Origin: Burkholderiales bacterium
GTDB taxonomy: Bacteria > Pseudomonadota > Gammaproteobacteria > Burkholderiales > Burkholderiaceae_C
Direction: 5' to 3'
DNA: 64,000 nt
NCBI GenBank assembly: GCA_016213205.1
Contig: JACRAZ010000040.1
Span: forward strand, 1-64,000
Shown here: piece after piece, positions 37,570 to 47,371 of the stretch
Numbering within the stretch: the stretch's first letter is position 1
Layout of the letters: each line of letters starts with the position of its first letter
Translations under genes and position numbers: made by a program
The notes under the pieces: generated by a model
What the model was told of the DNA's origin: nothing
What the model saw: the letters and a program-made list of their open reading frames with translations, nothing else
Database searches by the model: none

Positions 37570-39549
37570 TCAGTCGTTCATCGGGTGCCCGGTCACCAGC
37601 GCCAGCGCGTCCAGCCGGGCCGAGTAGGCCACGGTTTCGTGGTCGCCCGGGTTCGGCCGGGCGATGAAGCCGAAGCTGTCGAACAGCGCGCGCATGCGCG
37701 GGTTCTTGCTGCGGTAGGTGGTGGCGTGGAATTCCTGTGCGCCCACCGACAGGCCCCATTCGATCAGCATCTGCATCAGGTGGCTGCCGATGCCCTGGCC
37801 GTGCAGATCGCTGCGGCGCGAGAACGAGACTTCGTAGTTGTCGGTCTCGCCCAGGCGGAAGGCATGCACCACGCCGATGATCTCGCCCTCGAGGTCGACG
37901 ATGAAGGCCGCGTGCAGCAGGTAGTCCAGCGAGTCGTGGTACAGCCGCGCCAGCCGGTCGGCCGAGGTCAGCGCCCCCAGCGAGATGGTGCCCATGTAAC
38001 GCGTGCGGCGGTCGTCGCTGGACAGGCGCTCGATGTACTCGCTGATCGCACCGATGTCGGGCTTGCCGGCCGGCCGCACCACGGCGTGGCGGCCGTCCTT
38101 CAGCGCGATCAGGTGCGCCGGCATCGCGCCCACGCCCTGCATCGAGGGCAGCGCGCGCGCCTCCTTGGTGAGGATGTCGCGCCAGTCCGGGTGCACCACG
38201 CCGAGCATGGCTTCCACCCGCTCGGTGTCGTTCAGGTTGCGCAGGTCGGCCGCGCCGTGTTCGGTGACCACCACCACCGGCAGGTCGGCGCCGATGGTGT
38301 GGTGCGCACCTTCGGGGTGCAGCGCGACGATCTTGCTTTCGAGCGAGCCGTCACGCAGCTTCGCCACGCTGGGCAGCGCGATGATCGCGATGCCCTTGTG
38401 CGCCCACGAGGCGCCGAGCGCGAAGTCGAACTGGCCGCCCACGTCGGAGTAGTAGTGGCGCTGGATGGTGGCGGCCGACACCTCGCCGGTGAGGCTGATC
38501 GCGATGGCGCTGTTGATGCTGGTCATGCCCTCGTTGTGCTTGATCAGCGCCGGATCGTTCACGATCTCCTGCGGCAGCACCGCGAAATCGGGGTTGTCGT
38601 GCATCCGGCGGTACAGCTCGCGCGAGCCGAGCACGAAGCCCACCACGATGCGGTCGCGCAGGTGCGGGCCATCACCGCGGCGGATCAGCCCGCTCTCGTA
38701 CAGGCGCAGCACGCCATCGGAGAACAGCTCCGACCACACGCCCTTGACCGAGACACCACGGTTCACCAGCGCATTGGCCACCGCGTTGGGAATCTTGCCG
38801 ATGCCCAGCTGGATCACGTTGGGCAACTGCAGCCCCGGCGTGGCGCCCGCCTCGCCGCACAGCAGGTCGACGATGCGGGCGGCGATCTCATCGGTCTCGT
38901 CGGCGCCGCCGTCACGGCTGGCGCTCATGCGGTGCTCGATCGGGGGTTCGTCGATCTCGAGCACCAGGTCGAAGTCCGACAGGCTCATCGCGCAGCCGGT
39001 CAGCATGCGCCGGCCGCTGGCCGGGTCGTAGCAGGACGCGATGTGCCAGCGCGGCATCTGCGGGTTCACCAGCGCCACCTTGAAGCGCGCCTGGCTCACC
39101 GGCGCGAAGTCGATGCCGGCGTTCAGGCCCAGCGTGACACGGCCATGCTCGTCCGGCATCGAGGTGTGGGCGATGGCCACGTCGGGGCGCCAGCGGTCCT
39201 CGAACAGGCGCGGCACCTGCGACAGGTTGCAGCGGATGTTGCGCGCCAGGCCGGCATTCACCAGCTGCCGCACGCCCGGCCCGATGAAGGGCGTGACGAT
39301 GCCCACGCCGCCCAGCACCGCCTTCTCCCAGCCCGCCGCGGGGCCGAGCGCGAGCACCTGGAACACGTCCACGTCGCGCAGTCGCTGCGGGTTGTCGAAG
39401 ATCCATTGCTCCACACCCACCACGCGGCCGGCATTGCCCGGCAGGTACAGCACCGGCCGGCGCCCGCCCTGGCGGCTGTCGGCCAGCCGGCGGGCAATGG
39501 TGTCCATTGCGGCCGTGAGGTCGGTACAGCATTCACTCGAGATCATCAT
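37570..39549 (-). CDS. acetyl-CoA hydrolase/transferase fused to GNAT acetyltransferase
   Basis: The 659-residue two-part protein has residues 1 to about 480 as a class I CoA-transferase/acetyl-CoA hydrolase fold (GIVTPFIGPGVRQLVNAGLA, EGMTSINSAIAISLTGEVSA, GAHHTIGADLPVVVVTEHGAADLRNLND). The last roughly 150 residues form a GNAT domain with acetyl-CoA loop QGIGSHLMQMLIEWG and RYMGTISLGALTSADRLARL. It may sense or use acetyl-CoA and acetylate a partner; such fusions occur in proteobacteria without a firm role. Tandem ATG starts are at 39549/39546, with GGAG upstream. Confidence 0.85.
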   Translation of the reverse strand: MMISSECCTDLTAAMDTIARRLADSRQGGRRPVLYLPGNAGRVVGVEQWIFDNPQRLRDVDVFQVLALGPAAGWEKAVLGGVGIVTPFIGPGVRQLVNAGLARNIRCNLSQVPRLFEDRWRPDVAIAHTSMPDEHGRVTLGLNAGIDFAPVSQARFKVALVNPQMPRWHIASCYDPASGRRMLTGCAMSLSDFDLVLEIDEPPIEHRMSASRDGGADETDEIAARIVDLLCGEAGATPGLQLPNVIQLGIGKIPNAVANALVNRGVSVKGVWSELFSDGVLRLYESGLIRRGDGPHLRDRIVVGFVLGSRELYRRMHDNPDFAVLPQEIVNDPALIKHNEGMTSINSAIAISLTGEVSAATIQRHYYSDVGGQFDFALGASWAHKGIAIIALPSVAKLRDGSLESKIVALHPEGAHHTIGADLPVVVVTEHGAADLRNLNDTERVEAMLGVVHPDWRDILTKEARALPSMQGVGAMPAHLIALKDGRHAVVRPAGKPDIGAISEYIERLSSDDRRTRYMGTISLGALTSADRLARLYHDSLDYLLHAAFIVDLEGEIIGVVHAFRLGETDNYEVSFSRRSDLHGQGIGSHLMQMLIEWGLSVGAQEFHATTYRSKNPRMRALFDSFGFIARPNPGDHETVAYSARLDALALVTGHPMND

Positions 39550-39809
39550 CGTTCTCCGTTCGTCGGCCCGCGCCCCGTGTGCGGGGTGCCCGGCCATCCA
39601 GTACAAGGCTAACTTTATTGCACTGCAGCAATTCCCCCGAACAAGGCCCGGAGTCGGGTGCATTCGTGGCTTGACCGGGCGTTGCAACATCCGGGCCGCA
39701 CCGGGCCCAAAGCGCGATAAACGGCGTGCACACCGGCCTGTTCGGAAGCCGCGGCCGCGCATCGCCATGCCAGGATCGAAGGCTCCCCACGCCACAAGAA
39801 GGAGCTCCC

Positions 39810-40163
39810 ATGGACCTGAATTCGGCCATCGCCGCGCACGGCGAATGGAAACTGAAGTTCCGTGCGGCCATCGCCAAGAAGGAACAACTCGACGCCGTCA
39901 CGATCGGCCAGGACAACCGCTGCGCCCTGGGCCAGTGGCTGCACGGCGAGGCCAAGGGGCAGTACGGCGGCCTGCAGAGCCATGCCCACTGCCTGGCGCG
40001 CCACGCCGAGTTCCACCAGCATGCGGGCAAGGTGGCCCAAGCCATCAACGCCGGGCGTTATGCCGAGGCCGAAGCCATGCTCGGCGCCGGCACGCCCTAC
40101 ACCCAGGTGTCCAGCGCCGTGGGCAGCGCCATCGTGGCGCTGCGCAAGGAAGCCCGGCTCTGA
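39810..40163 (+). CDS. stand-alone CZB (chemoreceptor zinc-binding) domain protein
   Basis: The 117-residue protein is one CZB domain: H10, C38 in CALGQWL, and H65-x3-H69 match the His-Cys-His-His zinc site of chemoreceptor CZB domains. Usually the domain is attached to methyl-accepting proteins or diguanylate cyclases; here it is alone. It could bind zinc or sense oxidants and pass the signal to a partner such as the cyclase-ATPase 169 nt downstream, but that link is only positional. The ATG at 39810 has GGAG at 39801-39804. Confidence 0.86.
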   Translation: MDLNSAIAAHGEWKLKFRAAIAKKEQLDAVTIGQDNRCALGQWLHGEAKGQYGGLQSHAHCLARHAEFHQHAGKVAQAINAGRYAEAEAMLGAGTPYTQVSSAVGSAIVALRKEARL

Positions 40164-40332
40164 GGCACCGCCGGGCCGTGCGCCCCCCGGCCCGGCAGGC
40201 GCATGGGTGCGGCGGCGCGGCCCGCGCTGTCGCCTGCGTGGCCGACGGCGGCCGCCACAGTGGCTACCATCGGCAGGGTTCGCGCCCGGCCTGGGCGCCG
40301 TGCGCCCGCCGCCAGCCCAGAACCACAACACG

Positions 40333-43300
40333 ATGCCCGGGACCCCCGCCGACCCCGCCGCTGCCGATGCCGCCGGCAGCCGCCGCTACCTGACGCTGCT
40401 GTTCTCCGACCTCAGCGACTCCACCCGCCTGGGCGAGCTGATGGAGGCCGAGCACTATGCGCAGATGTTGGCGGCCTGGCGCCGGCTGTGCCGCGACATC
40501 ATCCCGCGCCATGGCGGCCACATCGCCCGCATCCAGGGCGACGGCGTGCTCGCGCTGTTCGGCTACCCCGAAGCCCAGGAAGACGACGGCCGGCGCGCCA
40601 CCGAGGCCGCGCTGGAGCTGCATGCCGCGGTGCGCCAGCTGCGCGTGGGCGGCGTGGACGAGGCCGTGGGCCCGCTGTCGCTGCACTCGGGCATCCATGC
40701 CGGGCTGGTGTTCCTGTCCGACGGCGACGTGGAACGCGGCCGCTTCGAGCTGCTGGGCAACGTGCCCAACCTCGCCGCGCGGCTGGCCAGCCTGGCCGAG
40801 GCCGACGACATCTGCGTCAGCGAGGAGACCCTGGGCCCGCAGGCCTATTTCTTCACCACCGGCGAGCGCCAGTGGGTCACGCTCAAGGGCCGCACCGGCC
40901 CGCTGGCGGTGCTGCGCGTGCTGGGCCATGCGCCCACCAAGAGCCGCTTCGAGGCCATGATGCAGCGCGGCCTGTGCCCCTTCGTCGGCCGGGAGGCCGA
41001 GCTCAGGCTGCTGCGCGAGCACCTGCGGCGCGCCATCGCCGGCACGCCGCAGTGCGTGGCGCTGGCCGGCGGCCCCGGGCTGGGCAAGACGCGCCTGATC
41101 GAAGAGCTGCTGCGCCATGCGGCCGCCGAGCAGTGCCGCGTGCTGCGGGGTTACTGCGAAAGCTACCTCAGCGCCGAGCCGCTGCAACCCTGGCGCCAGA
41201 TGCTGCGCAGCCTGGCCGGCGAGGCCGTGGCCGACACGCCGGCCGACCCCGGCGCCGCGGCCCTGCCGGCACGCATCGACCAGCTCGCGGCGCAACGGCC
41301 GCTGCTGCTGGTGATCGACGACTGGCAGTGGGCCGACGAGGCCTCGCAGCAGGTGCTCGATGCCGTGCTCGCGTTGCAGCGGCCGATCCTGGTGCTGATT
41401 GCCAGCCGCGGCGGCGCGGCGACTGCCGGGCGCGGCGCGCTGGTGCCCGGCAGCGGCCCGGGGGCCATGCCGCTGGGCCGCGCGCCCGACGCCGCGATCG
41501 AGCTGCAGCCGCTGGACGACGACGCCACCGCGCGCGCGGTGGCGCACCTGCTGCCGGGCGCCGACCCCTTCCTGGCCGCCGAGATCCACCGCTATGCGGG
41601 CGGCATTCCGCTGTACATCGAGGAGCTGTGCCACTCGGCCGCGGCCCAGGGGCCGCAGGGCCTGGCCGAGCTGCGGCTGGACACCGGGGCCTGGCTCGAC
41701 GCCTTGATCGAATCACGCGTGGCGCGGCTGCCGCCCGAGCCGGCGGCACTGGTGCGCGCGGCCGCCGTCATCGGCAACGTGCTGCCGCTGTGGCTGCTGC
41801 AGCGCATCACCGGCCAGCCCTGCGACGCGGCGCGCCTGCAGGCGCTGGCCGAGCAGGACTTCCTGTTCGCCGGCGAGCAGCCCGGCACGCTTCGCTTCAA
41901 GCACGGCATCACGCGCGACGTGGTGTACCAGGCCGTGGGCCTGCACCAGCGCCAGCAGATGCACCGCCAGATCGCCCAGGCGCTGGCCGCCGCGGACGGC
42001 GCCGCGCCCGACGCGGCACCGGAACACCACGAGGCGCTGGCCTACCACCACGCCGCCGGGGGCCAGCATGCGCTGGCCGCGCACTATGCCGAGCTGGCCG
42101 GCGACAAGGCCATGGCCGCCTCGGCACTGGACCGCGCCCGCGCCCAGTACGCCGCCGCACTGCAGGCGCTGGACCGGCTGGCGCCGCTGGCGCCCGACAC
42201 CCAGGCGCGCTGGTGCGCGATCACGCAGAAGCTGGGCATGGCCTGCGTGTTCGACCCGCTTGCACTGGCCGATGGCGTGGCGGTGTTCGAGCGCGGCCTG
42301 GCCATGGCACGTGCCAGCGGCCAGCTCGACACCCTGGCCCGGGCGGAATACTGGCTGGGCTACATCTGCTACGCCAAGGGCATGGCACGCCGAGCCGTCA
42401 CCCACTGCGAGGCGGCGCTGGAACTGGCGCACCGCATCGGCGACGATCGCCTGGCCGCCCAGGTGCGTGCCACGCTGGGCCAGGCGCTGCTGTCGGCCTG
42501 CGAGTACGAACGCGCGTTGCCGCTGTTCGATGCGGCCATCGACACCAAGCGCCGCCAGGCCCGGCCGGGCAGCAGCATCGCGGTGGGCTCGGCCTACACG
42601 CTGGCCTGCAAGGCCACCCTGCTGGGTGATCGGGGCCAGTTCGCCCAGGCCGACGAGTGCTTTGCCGAGGCGCTGCACCTGGTGGCCGATTCACGCCACC
42701 AGGTGGCCAGTTCGGTGCGGCACTGGGTGAGCGTGGTGCGCCAGTGGCAGGGGCGCTGGGAGGAGGCCCTGCGCATGGCCGAGGAGTCGGCCCGCATCGC
42801 CGAAGGCGTGAAGAGCCGCCAGCAGCTGGCCATGGGCCGCGCGCTGGCTGGCTACGCACGCTGGGTGCTCACCCGCGCCCCCGAAGGCCTGCAGGCCCTG
42901 CGCGAGGCCGCGGCCTGGATCGAGGCCCGCAAGGGCGGGCTGGCCACCTCGCTGGTGCACGGCTGGCTGGTGGACGGCGCGCTCGCCAGCGGCGCCGAGG
43001 ACGAGGCCCGCCGCCATGCGGCGCGGCTGTTCATGCGCACCCGTGAACACGACCGCATCGGCGAGGCGCTGGGCTGCCGCGCGCTGGCCCGCGCCGCGGC
43101 CAAACTGAACGACTTCGCCAGGGCCGAACACTACCTGCAGCAGGCCCGTCAGGCCGCCCAGGTGCGCGGCTCGGCCCACGAAGCGGCCTCGAACCTGCTG
43201 TGCGAAGCCCAGATCGCGTTCGACCGCGGGCTGGTGTCCGCGGTGGGCGGACCGCTCGATGCCGCGACGCGCGCCTTCGAGGCCATGCACATGCACTGGC

Positions 43301-43338
43301 ACCTGGAACGGGCACGGCGGCTGCGCGAGCAGTTGTGA
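40333..43338 (+). CDS. class III nucleotide cyclase-AAA ATPase-TPR regulator
   Basis: The 1001-residue cytoplasmic protein has an adenylate/guanylate cyclase catalytic domain at about 17-180 (LLFSDLSDSTRLGE with metal ligand D26, and GDGVLALFGYP). An AAA/STAND ATPase follows, with Walker A GPGLGKT (247-253) and Walker B-like LLLVIDDWQWAD, then a long alpha-solenoid of TPR-like repeats (about 580-1000). Proteins of this plan are signalling switches; several keep cyclase activity. The ATG at 40333 was chosen, although the frame is open upstream through the CZB gene. The input signal is unknown. Confidence 0.88.
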   Translation: MPGTPADPAAADAAGSRRYLTLLFSDLSDSTRLGELMEAEHYAQMLAAWRRLCRDIIPRHGGHIARIQGDGVLALFGYPEAQEDDGRRATEAALELHAAVRQLRVGGVDEAVGPLSLHSGIHAGLVFLSDGDVERGRFELLGNVPNLAARLASLAEADDICVSEETLGPQAYFFTTGERQWVTLKGRTGPLAVLRVLGHAPTKSRFEAMMQRGLCPFVGREAELRLLREHLRRAIAGTPQCVALAGGPGLGKTRLIEELLRHAAAEQCRVLRGYCESYLSAEPLQPWRQMLRSLAGEAVADTPADPGAAALPARIDQLAAQRPLLLVIDDWQWADEASQQVLDAVLALQRPILVLIASRGGAATAGRGALVPGSGPGAMPLGRAPDAAIELQPLDDDATARAVAHLLPGADPFLAAEIHRYAGGIPLYIEELCHSAAAQGPQGLAELRLDTGAWLDALIESRVARLPPEPAALVRAAAVIGNVLPLWLLQRITGQPCDAARLQALAEQDFLFAGEQPGTLRFKHGITRDVVYQAVGLHQRQQMHRQIAQALAAADGAAPDAAPEHHEALAYHHAAGGQHALAAHYAELAGDKAMAASALDRARAQYAAALQALDRLAPLAPDTQARWCAITQKLGMACVFDPLALADGVAVFERGLAMARASGQLDTLARAEYWLGYICYAKGMARRAVTHCEAALELAHRIGDDRLAAQVRATLGQALLSACEYERALPLFDAAIDTKRRQARPGSSIAVGSAYTLACKATLLGDRGQFAQADECFAEALHLVADSRHQVASSVRHWVSVVRQWQGRWEEALRMAEESARIAEGVKSRQQLAMGRALAGYARWVLTRAPEGLQALREAAAWIEARKGGLATSLVHGWLVDGALASGAEDEARRHAARLFMRTREHDRIGEALGCRALARAAAKLNDFARAEHYLQQARQAAQVRGSAHEAASNLLCEAQIAFDRGLVSAVGGPLDAATRAFEAMHMHWHLERARRLREQL

Positions 43339-43365
43339 GGGCCGGCGCCGGGCGGCGCCCGGCCC
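43339..43365. terminator. bulged GC hairpin between convergent genes
   Basis: GGGCCGGCGCC (43339-43349) pairs with GGCGCCCGGCCC (43354-43365) with one bulged C and a 4-nt loop, starting right after the cyclase stop. It lies between convergent genes and may end both transcripts; the trailing T content is low. Confidence 0.45.
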
Positions 43366-43381
43366 GCTTCATCACCCGCGC

Positions 43382-46300
43382 TCAGGGCATCGGGCCGTCG
43401 AAGGTGAAGGCCAGCGGCACCGGGCTGGGCTTCATGGTTTCGGGCACCGCCACCAGCGCGGCCAGCATGCCCAGCAGGATGCCCATGCCGGCCTGGTAGC
43501 CGGGGCAGGCGTGGGTGGGGTGGGCACTGCCGGGCGTGCGGTTGCCGCCGAACACCGGCGACACGTCGGCCACGCCCTCGGCGAGCTGCTGCTGCGTGGC
43601 CGACACCAGCCCCAGCACCACGCGGTCCCCCGCGGCCACGCCTTCGCCGCCGATGCTGCCGGCCGCCACCGCAGTGCGCCACACCAGCTCGGGTGAGGGG
43701 CGCAGCTGCATCGCCGCGCGCAGCGGTGCCAGCAGCAGGCCCTTGGCCCGGGCCAGTTCGTCGGCGCCGGTGGCCAGCGGCCAGGCCGCGCGCAGCGACC
43801 AGAAGCTGCCGTCGCGCAGCCATTCGTTGAGTGAAAGCCGCAGGTTGCCATCCACCGTGGGCAGCATGCCCATCAGCGCGCCGGTGAAGGTGCGGGCCAC
43901 GAGGCCATCGTCGGCCCGGTCCGGGAACGCGGCGAGGATGGCCTTGGCCAGCTTCGGTTCACCCGCCGGCAGGCCCGGGAACGGGGGCTGCGGCGGCACG
44001 GTGCCGGCATCGCGGAACGGTGCCAGCCAGGCCAGCAACGAGGCCGTGAGCGCGTGGCCGATGTCCTGCCCGTGATGCTGCACATCGTCGCCCGGGTGGG
44101 GCTGGAACAGGTAGCGCGACGGCGCGGTGAACTGGCTGGGGTAGATCGTCGGATCGCCAGGCTGCCAGTTCCAGTCCCACGCGCCGCGCACGATGTGCGG
44201 CGAGCTTTCGGGCAGGCCGAACCACCACTGGCACAGCAGCGCGAGCACGCGGTCGCTCACCTCCTTCACGTCGAGGTTGAGCTCCCAGCGCGGCGCGCCG
44301 CTGAGCGCGGCGACCTTCTTCTCGCCGGCGATGTAGCCCGCGACCACCGCGCCGGTGAAGGCCTTGGCCAGCAGGAAGGCCTCGGCCTCGCCGATGGACT
44401 GGATCGCGGCATTGGTGGCGGACGACAGGGCTTGATAACGTCCATCCGACGTGTCATCGAGGCCGAGGTAGATCTCGCCGATCGACGCCGGCATGCGCGC
44501 GCGGTAGCCCGACACGCTGATCCGATCGGCCCCGTGGCCCAGCACCTCCATCACCAGGTCGTGCCGCGCCACGATCACGCCGTAGGGTGTGCGCAGCACA
44601 CCACCGTGGTACTGGCGGATCGCCGCCCACACCCCGGCGCTGATGTACTTCTCCTGCGCCTCCGGGTCTTCGAGCAGGGCCTTCCAGGCGGCGATGTTCT
44701 CGGCCTCGCTGCGCTGGCCCTGGGCCGCGAACAGCGCCTGGATGCGGCGCTCTCCCTCGGCGGCCGACCACACCGCGGCCGGCGCCGGCGCGGCCGCGGC
44801 GATGGCCTGCAGCCGCTGCAGCGTGGGCAGCGAGGGCGCGAAGGCATAGGTGCCCCACTCCAGCCGCACGAAGGGGCGCGGCGCCTCGTTCACGCCGGGG
44901 GCGGCATCCAGTGCCACGGTGTAGGCCTTGGGGTGGCCGGACTTTGCATGCTCGAAGCGGAAGTGGCGCTGCTGGCCGACCTCGGGCACGCCGAGCAACG
45001 GGTCGCTCTGGCCCGAGTAGCCGCCGGTGGAGTTGCTGCCGGCGATCCAGCGCTGCACCACCTCGAACTGCTCGCTCAGGCTGGCGTTGTAGGCCATGAA
45101 CACCAGGCCGCGTTCGGCGTCGGGCGCTTCGGCCTGCGGGGGCCCGTAGCTCATGCCGCGGCGCAGCAGGCGCGGCCGGCGGCCGCCCGGCTGCTCGCCC
45201 TGGCGCAAGGCCACCTGGCGCGGGTTGGCCCGCCGGATGTGGGCATGCAGCGGGCAGCGCCGGCCCTCGGGGTCTTGCGCGTAGTGGAAGTCGTTGCCCG
45301 GCCCATCGGCGGCCAGCGCGGGGCCGGCGCGCCAGCGGCCCATCATCTTGGCCAGCAGCAGTTCGCCATCGAGCCCGGTGCGGGTGCTGGCGGCGGCCAC
45401 GGCCTCGTTCAGCGCCGCCACGTCCTGCCGCAGCTTGCGCACCACCAGGAAGCTGCCGTTGCGCAGGAAGCCCAGGCGCTCGGCGTCGTCCGGGCGCTGC
45501 GGGTCGGGCTGGGGCGGGAAATCGGCCTCATTGGCATGGCCCAGCAAGGCCTCGCCCAGGTGCACCTGGTTCGGATAGCGGGGCCCGGACTCGGCCGCGT
45601 TGAACACCGGGTCGCTGGTGCCATCCACGAACCCGAAGTGCTCGACCGTCTCGCCGCCGGCATTGGCCAGCCGGCGCATCGCCTGCACCGACAGCACCTG
45701 CAGGCCGGCCGGCGGTGCGGGCGGCGCGAGGCCGGGCGCATCCAGCAGCGCGCACAGCGTGGCGTGCAACGGGTGGGCGGGGTCGTCCAGCGCGTGCACC
45801 GTGTTGCCCGGCGCCCCGATGCGCAGCTGCACCAGCAGGTGCACGGCGTTCATCTCCACCGCCACCGGCGGCTGGCCCGCCGGCACGCGCCAGTTGCGCT
45901 GCGGCAGGTGCCAGCGCCGGGGGTGGTTGGCACGGTAGTCGCCCAGCATGCTGGCGCGCGCGGCCATGCCCTCGCGGAACTCCTGCGGGAACCAGGCCAG
46001 CTGCGCCTCGGTGAGGCCCAGCGCGCGCAGGCCCTCGTAGGTGACGGCGAGGTTCACCGCCAGCGCGCCGGCGGCCGGCGGGGCACTGGCCACGCTCACC
46101 ATCGGCAGCAGCAGCTGCAGCAGCCGCCCGCCGGCGGCCGGCGTGTCGAAGCCCAGCAGCAGCAAGGCGCCATGGGTGTGGCCGCTGTACGGCCGCAGGA
46201 TGCCGGCCTGCACCTCGGGCAGCACGCTGGTGTCGGCCACCGGCGGCAGTGGCGGCAGCGGGCGCGGGCCGGCATTGACTTCGGGCGAGAACAGCCAGTC

Positions 46301-47149
46301 GAGCTGGCGCGCGAAGCGCAGGCGCGCCATGTCCTGCACCGGTTGCGGCGCGGCCTGGAGCAGCGGCACGAATTCGAGCAGCAGGTTGCGCGCCGCGCGC
46401 AGCAGCACCTCGCCATCGGCGGTGTGCGGCAGGTAGCTGTCGGTCAGCCGGTACAGCACCGCCAGCGACTGCAGGCCCTGGCGCAGCGCTTCCGCGCCGG
46501 CCGCGGGCGAGGCGGTGGCGGTGCGCCAGGCGATTTCCTCGGCGCTGCGCAGGTGGTGGCGCGTGGCCAGCAGTTCGGCGCGCGCCGGCCCCAGGCCGCT
46601 GCGCTGCAGGTGCTCGGTGGCCCGCAGCGCGTGCGCATCCTCCACCGTGAGGCCATGGGTGTGGAAGAAGAACGCCGTCTCCACCTGCACCCGCTGCACC
46701 CAGCCGCACCAGGCCTCGAAGCTGTGCGTGGACAGCACGTAGCCGGCCGTGTTGCAGAAGATGATGTCCAGCAGCGGCCCCACGCGCTGCCACAGCACGC
46801 GGATGTAGGACTCCCAGGTGCCGTCGAAGGTGACGGCCAGCAGCACCAGGTCGGTGGGCGGCGGGGTGACACGCTCGCCCTCGGGCAGCAGGTCACGCAG
46901 CTCGAGCACCGTGACGCGGAACGAGTGGATCTTGGCCACGCGCTCCACGCCGTCCGACAGCGGCCGCACCAGCGCGTACTCGTGCAGCGAGCTGCGGCCT
47001 CCGTTGAGTGTCTTGAGCAGGCGCTTGGTGCGGGTGCGGTAGGTCAGCGTGTCCAGCGAGGGCACCAGGCCCGGTTTCACCGGCGCCAGCAGCGTGAGGT
47101 CGCTTGCGCCCACCAGGGTTCGGCTCTTGGTGATGAGTTCTGCCCGCAT
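43382..47149 (-). CDS. DyP-type peroxidase fused to a cytochrome P450-like domain
   Basis: The 1255-residue protein has three regions. Residues 1 to about 260 hold a region of uncertain type with a ferredoxin-like pattern (LVLLAVTFDGTWESYIRVLW). About 310-785 is a dye-decolorizing peroxidase: GFVDG (506-510, distal D509), CPLHAHIRRANPR (632-644, proximal candidate H637) and LLRRGMSYG. About 795-1255 is P450-like, with a possible thiolate ligand C1215 in HACPGYQAG. The usual ExxR is replaced (A1145, Q1148 in AAMQLRP). The ATG at 47149 has GGGGAG upstream. No signal peptide. Fungal PpoA is a precedent for a peroxidase-P450 union, but with a different peroxidase. Substrate unknown. Confidence 0.8.
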   Translation of the reverse strand: MRAELITKSRTLVGASDLTLLAPVKPGLVPSLDTLTYRTRTKRLLKTLNGGRSSLHEYALVRPLSDGVERVAKIHSFRVTVLELRDLLPEGERVTPPPTDLVLLAVTFDGTWESYIRVLWQRVGPLLDIIFCNTAGYVLSTHSFEAWCGWVQRVQVETAFFFHTHGLTVEDAHALRATEHLQRSGLGPARAELLATRHHLRSAEEIAWRTATASPAAGAEALRQGLQSLAVLYRLTDSYLPHTADGEVLLRAARNLLLEFVPLLQAAPQPVQDMARLRFARQLDWLFSPEVNAGPRPLPPLPPVADTSVLPEVQAGILRPYSGHTHGALLLLGFDTPAAGGRLLQLLLPMVSVASAPPAAGALAVNLAVTYEGLRALGLTEAQLAWFPQEFREGMAARASMLGDYRANHPRRWHLPQRNWRVPAGQPPVAVEMNAVHLLVQLRIGAPGNTVHALDDPAHPLHATLCALLDAPGLAPPAPPAGLQVLSVQAMRRLANAGGETVEHFGFVDGTSDPVFNAAESGPRYPNQVHLGEALLGHANEADFPPQPDPQRPDDAERLGFLRNGSFLVVRKLRQDVAALNEAVAAASTRTGLDGELLLAKMMGRWRAGPALAADGPGNDFHYAQDPEGRRCPLHAHIRRANPRQVALRQGEQPGGRRPRLLRRGMSYGPPQAEAPDAERGLVFMAYNASLSEQFEVVQRWIAGSNSTGGYSGQSDPLLGVPEVGQQRHFRFEHAKSGHPKAYTVALDAAPGVNEAPRPFVRLEWGTYAFAPSLPTLQRLQAIAAAAPAPAAVWSAAEGERRIQALFAAQGQRSEAENIAAWKALLEDPEAQEKYISAGVWAAIRQYHGGVLRTPYGVIVARHDLVMEVLGHGADRISVSGYRARMPASIGEIYLGLDDTSDGRYQALSSATNAAIQSIGEAEAFLLAKAFTGAVVAGYIAGEKKVAALSGAPRWELNLDVKEVSDRVLALLCQWWFGLPESSPHIVRGAWDWNWQPGDPTIYPSQFTAPSRYLFQPHPGDDVQHHGQDIGHALTASLLAWLAPFRDAGTVPPQPPFPGLPAGEPKLAKAILAAFPDRADDGLVARTFTGALMGMLPTVDGNLRLSLNEWLRDGSFWSLRAAWPLATGADELARAKGLLLAPLRAAMQLRPSPELVWRTAVAAGSIGGEGVAAGDRVVLGLVSATQQQLAEGVADVSPVFGGNRTPGSAHPTHACPGYQAGMGILLGMLAALVAVPETMKPSPVPLAFTFDGPMP

Positions 47150-47371
47150 CTCGCTCCCCTCGGCGCGCATGGCGCGCGGATCCGGTGTGTCGGCGCGCGA
47201 TGGCGCGCTGAGCCTCGTGTTGGTAGGAACCGCCTGGACCGCCGCATTGTGGGACGCAGGCCGCGCGGGCCACAAGCGCGCGCCGCGGGCGACCTCCCCT
47301 GCCCTGACGACGCCGGCCCGCGGCCAGCGCTTGTTAAGCTGTGCCCACCCAGGCAGAGCGGAGAGCCCCCG

